Below, one piece after another: positions 19,036 through 28,440 of a stretch of DNA of 41,135 bases. This DNA is from Gracilaria vermiculophylla (Eukaryota; Rhodophyta; Florideophyceae; Gracilariales; Gracilariaceae): assembly GCA_019155205.2 (NCBI GenBank), contig JAHNZQ020003149.1, positions 1,535,108 to 1,576,242 on the forward strand, read 5' to 3'. The notes beneath the pieces are model-generated. The model saw only the letters and a program-made list of their open reading frames with translations, was not told the origin of the DNA and did not search any database. Numbering within the stretch: the first letter of the stretch is position 1; each line of letters begins with the position of its first letter. The position numbers and the translations under genes were made by a program.

Positions 19036-20204
19036 CCATGTACAAGGTTTGGGGATAAAAAAACAGAAGATTCCCTTCACACATCCCTGAGCGGTTGACG
19101 GATTCACGGATGTAAAAAAGTCTTGAGTGGACTGGTATTGAAGACAAAAACGAGAAACGTTGACGATAAGCATCACCAGAGAGTAGCTCTATCATCATTT
19201 TCGAAAACGCTGAGATCTTGACGACACCACCAACACGAAAAGGGTCCACTGTAACACTGCAACCTGGAGACGCGGTACGAAGAGAAGTCTGGCTAATTCT
19301 CGAGGGAGAAAAGCAGACTTTCTGTCTTTAATTGTAAATTCTCTGTTGCGATCACTAGTGTAAATTTAACCAACATCACTATGTCGGAGACAATGCTTAG
19401 AGACAATACAGCTTGAAGGCTGTCCCCGAGGATCTCCGTCGCTAAACACATGTAACTGTGATACATCCTTATCTTCCCAATCGATTGAGACATTGGTGGG
19501 ATCCCACATACGAGGATTTGAAAGATTTTGTGAAATACAGTCTCTCTAAAGATGTGTCCAACTTCAGTTCTTGACCCGACAATTTCACAGCCTGTATTTT
19601 GCTATTCGAAGGCATATGGGAATGCAGGGCGCTTTTCGAACATAGTAACTCTTTACGAGTTCTTTTGTCTACTCTTTAACGCGGTCTGGCGCCCCTAAAT
19701 ATGTGAGCAACAGAAGAACATCTCAAAGATTGAACAGGTCCTCACTATCAAATGATCTTTTAAAGCACCTCGTGTAGTAAAGCAAAGCACATGAGACTCA
19801 TTGACACACAAATATTAATCAGCTCCCCTTGATGTGCAGAGTAAAATGATCAGTTCTTCACTACAAGAATTATAGCCTATGTTTCAATTAAAAACACATT
19901 GACGATGTTGAAAGCCTTCTCAGATATTATCTTCATGGCAGATAGAGATGAGACGAGAGAAGAAACGTCTTGCTTCTCAACTCACTGAAGTCATGAGAGT
20001 CAGAAAGTGAGTAGTCAGTCACTGTATTCTTCTCAAAAAAAACGGAGCAAAATCTCACGGTGGTATCACGTAGTTTTAATAACAGCCATATAGCTACAGC
20101 CTACGAGGGATGCCAAAAACAAGAAATAGTCTTAGTACACAATTTGAAGGACGATAAAAAAAAGCCAACAAAGGCAGTTTGATGCAAGAAAAAAATCAGA
20201 CAGC

Positions 20205-22271
20205 TCAAGACCTTTGAGAAGAGGACTTTTTGGACGCGAGATATCGTTCTTTGGCGCGTTGATCACGCACCCATGACGGAATGCCCTCATAAACAGTCAT
20301 CAATACAACGCGAACAACAAGCAGAACGTGCTCGATGGCGATCATCCAAAAATATTCTTCTGTCCTGGAGATGCCCTTCCCAACCACAGCGTGTGCATAT
20401 CTGGCAGTGACAGTAATAATTCCCAAATTGGTCATTATGGACACCACCGAGATGAATTCAAACGCCCGGACCCACGCGCCTATGTCGAGAGCCCGCCGAG
20501 GGGAAGAGCGTCTCGTCATAAAGATTAGCTTATAAGTATCAGTGTAAACCTCGACGAAATTATTGATGGCCGCCAGCACCGCTCCAAGAGGGAAAGCAGC
20601 CGCAAAGAGCGTAACCTGAGAGAACTGGCGCACCAGCTCAAAATAATCTTCAAAAACACCGTTGTCGGGTTCCATTTCAAGCTGCGTAGAAATGGGATCA
20701 AGATCAGATGGTTTCACGAAGCATTCTGATTCGTCAAGGTCCGGGTTTTGCTCCTTTTTCTTCTTGAGAGCTTCATCAAGTTTTGCCTTTCTTCGCCGGC
20801 GGGCAAGGAAGATGGGGATGACCGTTTCTTTGATATTTCCAATAATAAGCTCAACTAAGAGAACAGAGCGAATGGATGACGCGAGTCTCTCATAGTCGCG
20901 ACGAACGAAAGCGACGTATAAGTATGCCATATTCATGTTGAGAAACTGGAACAGCACAAGTTTGAGAACGAGACTGTTTTCGTGCTCAGAGTTGTACTTG
21001 TGGTTTTCGTTCTCGGTGAGCTTCTTTGCAATAATGTTATACACCGTGTTCAAAATATTGAGACATGCAAGATACACAACAAGTGGAAGGTTCTTGAGAA
21101 CGACAGTTTTCATGATGACCGGAGAGGACCACTTGTGCAAATCAGCCTTTGTATCAAGCCAGTTGTTCATGACATCTTCAAAGTCGAGGCCAGCCATCAT
21201 GAGGCGGATGGACACAAACAAAGAAACGAGAACAACGACAAAAGAAATAGAGACACGCATGAGCTTTTGTCGCTTTGGAAAGACAACGATCTTTTCACCG
21301 GTGATACGATGGCTTACTTCGATGCCAAAAAACTTGCGACGTAGATCTTCTTTCTTGGTCATCGACATGAGAGACATGTCCGAGGAATCGCCCATGATGA
21401 GCGAGGTCCACATATATACAATCTCGACATTTTTGCGTTTCCACAAACTGGTGAGGAGTGCAGCCCACAAGGTGGAAAAGATACTGTACAAAAAGAGGAG
21501 CATGGGAGATCGAGATGGCATGAAGTAGGCCAGGAGTGCTACGGTGGCACCCGCAATGGCACATGTGACGAGCATCTTGGTGTAGAAAACGAGGAAGCAA
21601 AAGTACAAAGCAACTTTGTCGCCAAAGTAGTCCTGTAGCTTGGAAATGCCACCGACGTCGAAGAGGGGCTTTGCAAACGAAAGCTCCGAGATGATCTGGC
21701 TGGCCGCAACGGGGTCATGAAGCGGGAAAACATCTTCAAGGTAGTGCTGACGCTTGCACCATTCGAGAATGCTCTCATTTCCCAACACATCGTCGAAGTT
21801 AGAATCTGGCTTAATTCGGTCGAGGCGGTACTCGAGACAAAGCAACTGTTCGCTCTGCGAAAACAACGAAGAGTGATCCAACGATGAGGTAAAGGAATCG
21901 ACGTCGGCGGCGCGGAAGGAGCGAATGTTGCCCTCGAGATCGCGCTTCCGCAAGCCGAGCTCCTCCGCGGTTGTAAGCATGTGCGAAAAGGGAAGGCTCA
22001 TAAGCAGCACGTTGAATTCGGGGTTAGGTGCGGCCAGGCGGGTGGCGACGCCGTGGTGCTCCACCTTGCGCTTGGCAAAGTTGAGCAGCTCCATGCCCTT
22101 GGAGGTGTAGAAGGCGGCGGCCATCGTGGCGGGCGGCAAATCGGAGTAGTCGCCGCCATCAGGGGCGGGAACATTGCCCGCGGCGGGAACGGCGGGGACG
22201 ACGGGGGCGGCAGGTCGCGCAGCGGAGTCGTCGACGCGCGAGCGACGACGACGAAGGCCGCCTTCGTCCAT
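20205..22271 (-). CDS. Anoctamin (TMEM16 family) channel / lipid scramblase
   Basis: Anoctamins are dimeric Ca2+-activated chloride channels or phospholipid scramblases. This 688-residue member has an acidic/basic N-terminal cytosolic part and about ten membrane spans. Family landmarks in order: D-Y-F-G-D-K-V-A-L-Y-F, L-T-S-L-W-K-R-K-N-V-E, K-L-T-E-N-E-N-H, L-V-L-K-L-V-L-F-Q-F, Q-V-T-L-F-A-A-A-F-P-L and N-N-F-V-E-V-Y-T-D. For Ca2+ binding, the E/D pair of V-E-V-Y-T-D is kept, the paired acidic position reads D-Y-F-E, and the span-6 site reads G-N-I-K-E, so the glutamate is present while the usual asparagine appears to be glycine. Scramblase or channel activity cannot be told apart by eye. The ATG at 22271 begins M-D-E-G-G-L-R-R-R-R; the open frame upstream is low-complexity promoter. 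It is divergent from PRMT1. Confidence 0.93.
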   Translation of the reverse strand: MDEGGLRRRRSRVDDSAARPAAPVVPAVPAAGNVPAPDGGDYSDLPPATMAAAFYTSKGMELLNFAKRKVEHHGVATRLAAPNPEFNVLLMSLPFSHMLTTAEELGLRKRDLEGNIRSFRAADVDSFTSSLDHSSLFSQSEQLLCLEYRLDRIKPDSNFDDVLGNESILEWCKRQHYLEDVFPLHDPVAASQIISELSFAKPLFDVGGISKLQDYFGDKVALYFCFLVFYTKMLVTCAIAGATVALLAYFMPSRSPMLLFLYSIFSTLWAALLTSLWKRKNVEIVYMWTSLIMGDSSDMSLMSMTKKEDLRRKFFGIEVSHRITGEKIVVFPKRQKLMRVSISFVVVLVSLFVSIRLMMAGLDFEDVMNNWLDTKADLHKWSSPVIMKTVVLKNLPLVVYLACLNILNTVYNIIAKKLTENENHKYNSEHENSLVLKLVLFQFLNMNMAYLYVAFVRRDYERLASSIRSVLLVELIIGNIKETVIPIFLARRRRKAKLDEALKKKKEQNPDLDESECFVKPSDLDPISTQLEMEPDNGVFEDYFELVRQFSQVTLFAAAFPLGAVLAAINNFVEVYTDTYKLIFMTRRSSPRRALDIGAWVRAFEFISVVSIMTNLGIITVTARYAHAVVGKGISRTEEYFWMIAIEHVLLVVRVVLMTVYEGIPSWVRDQRAKERYLASKKSSSQRS

Positions 22272-22731
22272 GGGGGGCTTAGCGAGGGGTGCGCAGCAGA
22301 GGCGGCAGACGCTGCATCGGTGGCGCCGTGCGCTCTGAACGACTTGGAGGAAACAAATGGCGCCGCGCACTGCGCGTCTCGCAAGTTGCTCTTCGCAGCG
22401 GACGCACGTGAGCGCGGCGCCAAATACCTGCCACGTGTGTACGTGTATCGGTTTCAGACAGCTTACATTGCTTACATAGCACAGCAACACGGGCGCGGAG
22501 GCGAACGCGGCGGAGCGTGGCACGGAGCTTGCGCAGCTTGCAGCGCCGCCGCGCTCGCGACGCGCTCCGTCGCGAGAATCGCTTCGTGACGCGGTCGGTA
22601 TGCACTGAGGTTTCCGACGCCAGTAGCCGCCCGCTGAGCGTCGCGTCCGCCCCTCCCCTCCCCCCCCTCCCCCCCCTTTCTCCGCCCCTACCGCCCCCCT
22701 CCAGCCGTCCCCCACACCGCGCCGCGCCCCC
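22272..22731. promoter_or_regulatory. Divergent promoter between anoctamin and PRMT1
   Basis: This 460-bp GC-rich spacer separates two opposed start codons. CACGTG cores occur at 22405-22410 and 22432-22437, 27 bp apart. From about 22650 to 22715 runs a nearly pure pyrimidine tract with several runs of six to eight C, directly before the PRMT1 ATG. The complementary strand could form G-quadruplexes. No TATA box is evident. Confidence 0.5.
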
Positions 22732-23814
22732 ATGGACGAGCATGTCGGCCGCTTTCACACCAGCACCGTGTTTAACCGGCTGCTGCCGCCCAACTCACGC
22801 CCGTGCGTCATCGGCCAGGGCCGTGCCCGCTGCTATGATATGACCTTCTCCCCTAACTACGTCAATTCGTACGCCCACTTCGCCATCCACGAGACCATGC
22901 TCAAGGACTCGGTGCGCACCAACGCGTTCCGAAACGCCATCCTTAATAACCAGCACCTCTTCCGCTCTAAGGTTGTGCTGGACGTCGGCTGCGGCACCGG
23001 CATTCTCAGCTGCTTTGCCGCCCAGGCCGGCGCCGCCCGCGTGTACGCCGTCGACTGCTCGCATATCGTCGATCAGACGCGCCTTATCGTCCAGAACAAC
23101 GGGCTGTCCGATGTCATCACCGTCATCGAGTCGCCTGTCGAGGAGCTGCAGCTCCCGGAACAGGTCGACATCATTGTGTCCGAGTGGATGGGTTACTTCC
23201 TGCTTGACGAATTCATGTTGCCCTCCGTCATTCGCGCTCGCGATGCCTGGCTCAAACCGCACGGACTTATGTTTCCGGACCATGCCACAATTTCGCTGTG
23301 CGGCTGCGACGACGCCGACCTCAGGGCCGACAAGCTCGACTTCTGGCATGACGTCTCGGGCTTTGACATGTCCTGTATGAAGAACTTTTCGATCAGCGAG
23401 CCTGCCATAGAAGTCGTTCCAAGCAATCACATAACCACCACTACGCACAACGTGCTCTCTTTAGACCTTGCCACGTGCACCCCGTCCGACCTTCGTTTCG
23501 CAAGCAGCTTTCAGCTCAGGGCGCTCAAACGCAGCCATCTGCAGGCCATTGTCGGCTTCTTTACCGTGTCCTTCACCAACGGAACCAAGAAAATTCACTT
23601 GAGAACCGGCCCGATGCACCGCCCCACGCACTGGAAACAAACAATATTCTTCCTCGATCAGCCGATGCCCATGGAAAAGAACGAGTGCATCAGCGGCGTC
23701 ATTGCCGTGCAGCAGAACAAGAACAATAAGAGGGATCTAGATATCGGCTTGGAGTACAAGTTCAATGGAAGCATGGCTATTCGATGTAACATTCTTCGAT
23801 ATCGACTTCGATAG
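22732..23814 (+). CDS. PRMT1: Type I protein arginine methyltransferase, PRMT1-like
   Basis: PRMT1 transfers methyl groups from S-adenosylmethionine to arginines in histones and RGG-rich RNA-binding proteins, giving asymmetric dimethylarginine. The 360-residue protein has every family signature: S-Y-A-H-F-A-I-H-E-T-M-L-K-D (46-59), motif I V-L-D-V-G-C-G-T-G (82-90), the double-E loop with E151 in S-E-W-M-G-Y and E160, and the T-H-W loop (299-301). Length is normal, with a short N-terminal arm. The ATG at 22732 follows a long C-tract. The glycine/arginine-rich tail of the DED1-like helicase in this window is the kind of substrate such enzymes modify, though that link is inference. Single exon. 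Confidence 0.95.
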   Translation: MDEHVGRFHTSTVFNRLLPPNSRPCVIGQGRARCYDMTFSPNYVNSYAHFAIHETMLKDSVRTNAFRNAILNNQHLFRSKVVLDVGCGTGILSCFAAQAGAARVYAVDCSHIVDQTRLIVQNNGLSDVITVIESPVEELQLPEQVDIIVSEWMGYFLLDEFMLPSVIRARDAWLKPHGLMFPDHATISLCGCDDADLRADKLDFWHDVSGFDMSCMKNFSISEPAIEVVPSNHITTTTHNVLSLDLATCTPSDLRFASSFQLRALKRSHLQAIVGFFTVSFTNGTKKIHLRTGPMHRPTHWKQTIFFLDQPMPMEKNECISGVIAVQQNKNNKRDLDIGLEYKFNGSMAIRCNILRYRLR

Positions 23815-23888
23815 CCTTTGGTTATCACTTTCTTGTCGTAATTTGGCAGTTTTTGTATATCGTGTAGAGAAAGGATTTTTATTCGGTA

Positions 23889-24292
23889 TACTTTTTAACA
23901 TTTGAATTTGTTTTTGTCTTGCAGCTCCCAATTTTAGAATGAGCTGTAGCCTTGACTCAACAGACTGCAGCATTTCTTGTTGCGCAACCGTATCCGTTTA
24001 ATCTTTTCGAACAACTGCTGTGTATCGCAATCTGTTTCATAGCAACTCCACAGTTTTCGAGCGAGCTACAGCTCTTGTTCACCAGATTGTTCAGCATGTG
24101 TTGCAGCGCAGCGATATCCGTTTTAATCTTTCCAAACAATTGATTTGTATCGCTATTTGTCCCGCCTACACTTCCACCCACATCTGCTCCATTTGCATGG
24201 AATTTGCAGCGGTTTCTCATAAATGAGTTGAGAAAGATGACGACGACTCTATGAAACTTTAGACTCATGCTCTTGCTCCGGAACAAGATCAT
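23889..24292 (-). pseudogene. Possible decayed coiled-coil gene with a duplicated unit
   Basis: The minus strand has a frame from 24292 that includes D-T-N-Q-L-F-G-K-I-K-T-D, and a diverged second copy reads D-T-Q-Q-L-F-E-K-I-K. The second copy differs by a one-base deletion in an A-run, so its frame breaks; beyond the break another frame continues with a coiled-coil-like Q-Q-E-M-L-Q-S-V-E-S-R-L-Q. A further shift separates the two copies. Similar peptide content in different frames suggests a formerly coding, now broken sequence. It matches no family I know, and chance cannot be excluded. Confidence 0.35.
23941..24162. repeat. Imperfect tandem duplication, period about 122-125 bp
   Basis: GAGCTGTAGC at 23941 recurs as GAGCTACAGC at 24063, and the similarity continues to TGTATCGCAATCTGTT (24021) versus TGTATCGCTATTTGT (24146). 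The offset rises from 122 to 125 bp through small indels. Identity is roughly 70 percent by eye, so the duplication is old. Confidence 0.65.
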
Positions 24293-25243
24293 GTGAAATT
24301 TTAAAGGCCCGGATCATGGAAGACACACTCAGCAATCGATATGAAACTTGTCGCTCATACAATATGATACCGACATATTGCTGGTGAAAGTATAACTGGT
24401 TTGCGCGGAGAAGTGTACCTTAGATGCTGCTCATCGATGTTCGTGGCGGCTTTCATAAGACATCATCAATCAACACGATTTTATTTCCTTGTGCGTCCAT
24501 GAGGTGGTGAACTTAAGGGTACTTCGCTTTCTGCCTTTTGCGTTATGGGCCACAAGTGTACTGCTTCGCCTGCTTGCTCATTTACTCTCTGTGACAGGTT
24601 CTCTTTCTGGTGCTAGTAAATGAAGAGAGTAGAATGTAAAGCAACGCTGAGATGGGAGGAGACACAATCCTCTAAAATCCTTGGCCTTCCTAACGAAGAG
24701 GAGACCTGATTAGCAAGTCCTCGTTCAGTTTCAAAATAAGAAATTAATCTCCATGCTATAGAAAGGGAACAGATGAGAGGGCGCTCTTTGCAGCTTTGGC
24801 AGTTGCAGTGGGAATCCTGAAAAGAGGCTCAGAGTTGGGGAATGTTTGCAATTATGGAAACCAGTGACGTATACTACGCAAGAGTTTCATTGTTTGCTCG
24901 GAGCGTAATGGTGATCGAACAGTCAGAAGAGATTTGGTACTGTTAACCATAGTTGATGCACTTTATGGAACACGCGAAGAGCCTTGGCGTGGTGTGCCCT
25001 TATCCTGACAAGCTCTAGAGAATGACTGGAGAGGAATAGTGAAGAAGAATGCGATACTCGAAGGGAACAAACTGCTTCTGCGGCTGAAGACATTTGAAGA
25101 GTCTAATTCTTGCTTGTCACAACTGAGAGTGTAGAGCAACTACTCCATTTAACTGTTTGTGTACATAAATCAGAGTTTCAGGTTACTGGGGCTCGGGTCA
25201 GGCCTCCTCGCTGGGAAGGAATTAACGTCAGCACTTTTATAAT

Positions 25244-25244
<1 letters not shown>

Positions 25245-25286
<42 letters not shown>

Positions 25287-25416
25287 TGTGTGTGTGTGTG
25301 TGTGTGTCTGTGTGTGTGTGTGTGTGTGTGTCTGTGTGTGTGTCTGTGTCTGTGTCTATGTGTGTCTGTGTCTGTGTCTATGTGTGTCTGTGTCTGTGTA
25401 TGTGTGCGTGTGTGTG
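25245..25416. repeat. Compound dinucleotide microsatellite (GA)n-(TG)n
   Basis: About 20 AG units (25245-25284) run directly into about 65 TG-type units interrupted by TC and TA dinucleotides. The later part is itself organised in longer units of TGTGTCTGTGTCTGTGTCTA type. The TG part can adopt Z-DNA. Length is likely to vary between strains. Confidence 0.97.
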
Positions 25417-26351
25417 AAACAGATGCGCTCAAAACATTTGCAAGACAAGAGAGGTTCTAAGAAACCGAGATTCGAACATTACTTTACTTGAAGAGCATTG
25501 GTATCGTAGTTTTCTTGTCGTTGAGTTCATGATGAGTTGCAGTTATTTTTATAATATTGTCCTTTGTACAGTGTTCAAGAAATGGTTCTTCTTCTGAACT
25601 GAATCATAAAAAAAACGGGCGTGAGAATCCTTCACCCGTGTGTATTATTTTGATTCAAGTCATAATATCTTCAATTCAACATCGGACACGGCCTATAGAC
25701 ACGTTGGTCAAAGAGCGCGAGCCTTGTTCTGTGCAGCTTAGAGTTCACTGAACCATACAGGTCAGTAAATGTTGTGGAATTGCTTGCTTTGCCTGTGGAA
25801 AACACTATGAGCGTTTTGCGCTCTGAAGCACTGAAGTAATGGCGCAAAAAGCTAACAGATTCGGTGTGTAATCTGAAAGAAATTGCGGCGAATTGAAGGG
25901 GAAGTTGTATTCAACTGCAGAGGCTGATTAGCATTATGGCTTTAGTGTGCTCACAGAAATTGGTGGTTATTGACCTGTGGATTGCAGCAATACCCATAAT
26001 CATGGTCTCCTACACTTATAATATGACTGTTTTCTTTTTGTTTCACTTCCTCTGCTACGTTTCATAAGGCGTAGTTTTGGTTCACTTCCATGTCTATAGT
26101 GCGACAGGGAGCTTCTAACGTTTGACGTACTCTCGATGAAATATCACTTGTTCCACTCTATAGTAATAGAAAATGCAAAATTTTAAAAAATGTTTGTTTG
26201 CTTGTTTCCTAAGGAAGGGATGGTGCTTTGTTTTTGACTCGAAGAAGGGTTTTGTTTCGAAAGAGAAATGCATTCAAAGCAAGCCGTTTCAGACAACATA
26301 GAGTGTATGATGGGTTATTCGATTTGTGTTTTCAGCCCGTTGCTGGGTGTC

Positions 26352-27590
26352 AACATATGAGACCAAATAGAACTGTTTGGACAGAACGAGTGGTGTGAGT
26401 TAAATATTTCGAAAAGAACGTTTTTCTTGAACCAAGCGGTGTCGGAAGCAGCGTCTCCACGACAACTGGCCTCGTATGAGGCCAATATTGCTGCTGCTCC
26501 AGACCTGCAAAGAATGACAAGAGCACTAGAGCAATTATTTACTAGGTGGTATTCACTCTGGTCTTGATCGGCATCAACCAAGGTATGAGTTTCTTCACGC
26601 ATTGTTCCGTTTCAGGAAACTGGAACAATGAAGGTACGTTTAACCAATGATTGTTGTTCTGCAGACTACGGCCTCGACACTTGTGCCAAGCGATGTTTGC
26701 ACTGTCAACTTTTTGCTATTACACAACATGCAGAACTTAAATTTCCTTGTTTTTGTAATTACTTAAAAAGTTTGAATATTTGTGGTTGTAACCTTTGCAA
26801 TATGGACACGATGGGGCTATTTGTGGAAATTAACAAACGTTTATTGAAAATGTTTGCCAAACATTGGACTCATACGAGGACAATTTTGCCCCATGTGAGG
26901 CCAGAGCTCCGGGCGTGCACAGTGGCTCGGGAAGCGATACAGGGGGAGAATTATAAAAAAAAAAGAAAAGGGAAAGGCATTTGTAAATTATAGCTTACCT
27001 CAATAGTTGAGAGCGAAAGGTATATTGCAGAAGAGTAATAAAGATTGCAAACTGTAAAAGTTTACACTGAAGACGGCGACTTCCTTTGCAGATGAGCGCC
27101 AAGTTAGTATTTGAACAGTTGTACAAAATGTGTAAATAACGAATAATTTAGCGTGCATAAATGTGTTAGTGGTGCGTGAGTGGCAGCGCTCAAAATGCAT
27201 CTTTGTGTCGCTGGTCACTAGTGGACCAGCGACCTCATACGTTATGAGGCCAATTGTACTTACTTTAAGAGTTATACCAAAACATTTGAAAAATTGCCAA
27301 TTTGTTTTCAATAGGATCTCTTTATGTTGTCTTCTAGACCGGCAGCGCCGAAGCATGTGCACAACACGCAACCAACTGTTGTAGCTGTTGGATCAGTCGC
27401 GGTTGTGAACAACATCGGTAAATCGGGGCCATGAAGACAGATGGTTGCAGAAGTTGATTAGATCCGAAGGCTGTTTTTCAAGTTTAAAATTCGAAATGTA
27501 AAAGGCGTGCGGATCAGATTTGAATAATTTTTTAAACTCTGCGTGTTGGTGCGCTGATCTCCTATGAGGTGAATTTGGGCTCATGTGAGG
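26352..27590. repeat. Five dispersed copies of a palindromic CTCATAYGAGG motif
   Basis: Related copies lie at about 26352-26370, 26463-26488, 26866-26903, 27233-27256 and 27557-27590. The core reads CTCRTAYGAGG, usually followed by CCAAT or ACAAT. The third and fifth copies match over about 32 bp at 25 positions and both include a second ATGTGAGG 17-18 bp downstream. The second copy contains a perfect inverted repeat, TGGCCTC-GTAT-GAGGCCA. Gaps between copies are 110-400 bp. They do not correspond to a known element or RNA gene. Confidence 0.5.
27207..27249. repeat. Two abutting perfect hairpins
   Basis: Arms GTCGCTGGTC and GACCAGCGAC (10 bp) enclose a 7-nt loop at 27207-27233. Directly after, CCTCATA and TATGAGG (7 bp) enclose a 3-nt loop at 27233-27249. 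The second hairpin belongs to the dispersed motif family. No T-run follows on either strand, so a Pol III terminator is unlikely. Confidence 0.7.
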
Positions 27591-28440
27591 AAACTGAAAG
27601 ACGTGCAAACAGTGCTTTGAGAGGAAAAGGCAGGCCATGGTGCGAGGGAAGCAAGGCGGTTTTTGGATGATGAGTTCGATGTTGATTAGAGCATAGCAAG
27701 GCATTTGTTATTTTGGTGACGGTACTTGAATCAATTATATGCGTTACATTCGGAGTGGTTTGGGCGTGTTGTGTTGAAAAAGGGGGTTGGTGGTGGTCAC
27801 GAAAAGGGTCGATAACTTGGCGCGCGTTATCTCTGTGTCCCTTTGTTTAGTTTGGTGGTAAAAAGGCGGCACGAGTCGGTGAGCTCCGTACGGTGTACTG
27901 TACGGAACGCCAATGAAATGGAATGAAGACGATGTTGGTGCTTTTAATTGTGATTTGTTTCATTATCGTCGTTCGCTATTCGCTGTGGCACGGCTGCTGT
28001 GTGCTGTCAAAGCGCTGCATGCAATACGGTTGTGCTTAAATATGTGATGCGGAGATTACCTTGAAGGCAAAAGTGCGACGGCAGCGGGCAGTTATTCGAT
28101 ACATATGGTTGGCAGGTAAGGTAAGGTACGTGTACGAAGGGTAGAAGGAGGTTGGGGAGTGTGTTGGAAGGAGTGGCCAATTTCAAAAGGCACCAAGGGT
28201 GGCGGAGAAAGCGCGACTGCGCGCATGAAACAAGCCACGAGACAGCGTTTACACAACGTGCGTGCGTGCACAGGACGATGGGCGGCGAGTGTTGATTTGG
28301 CGGCGGCCAGCACTGGTGTGTAGAGTTGAACAACTGTATGCAGCATGGAGGGCTATTGCACGCTGTGACAAAACGTCAGCGGTTGCTAGCGGTTACGAGC
28401 GGTATAATACGTAAAACTGTGCAATCGTCCAGTTGCGCAA

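Larger units (their letters stand above)
16456..20204. other. 3.7-kb AT-rich spacer without a supported gene
   Basis: The first 250 bp are GC-rich and serve as the VTE6 promoter. The rest is AT-rich with short, stop-interrupted frames on both strands. It holds an imperfect hairpin at 17158-17182 (arms GTGTTTTTATCAA and TTGATAAACAC), a GC-rich island at about 17925-18260 and an imperfect direct repeat at 18908-19035. No RNA gene or transposon ends were recognised. The last part is the 3' flank of the anoctamin gene. Confidence 0.6.
24293..28440. other. 4.1-kb AT-rich spacer without a supported gene
   Basis: No open frame here has a recognisable domain, and most are under 120 codons. The stretch holds a dinucleotide microsatellite (25245-25416), a dispersed palindromic motif family (26352-27590) and a double hairpin (27207-27249). 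From about 27740 the base composition drifts to GC-richer. A 95-codon minus frame at 26315-26602 overlaps two motif copies and was not called. Confidence 0.6.

Noticed and set aside
25110..25460. Cys/Val and Thr/His repeat frames
   Set aside because: Translations of the dinucleotide microsatellite.
26315..26602. 95-codon minus-strand frame
   Set aside because: No domain or neighbour support; overlaps two copies of the dispersed motif and is within chance length.
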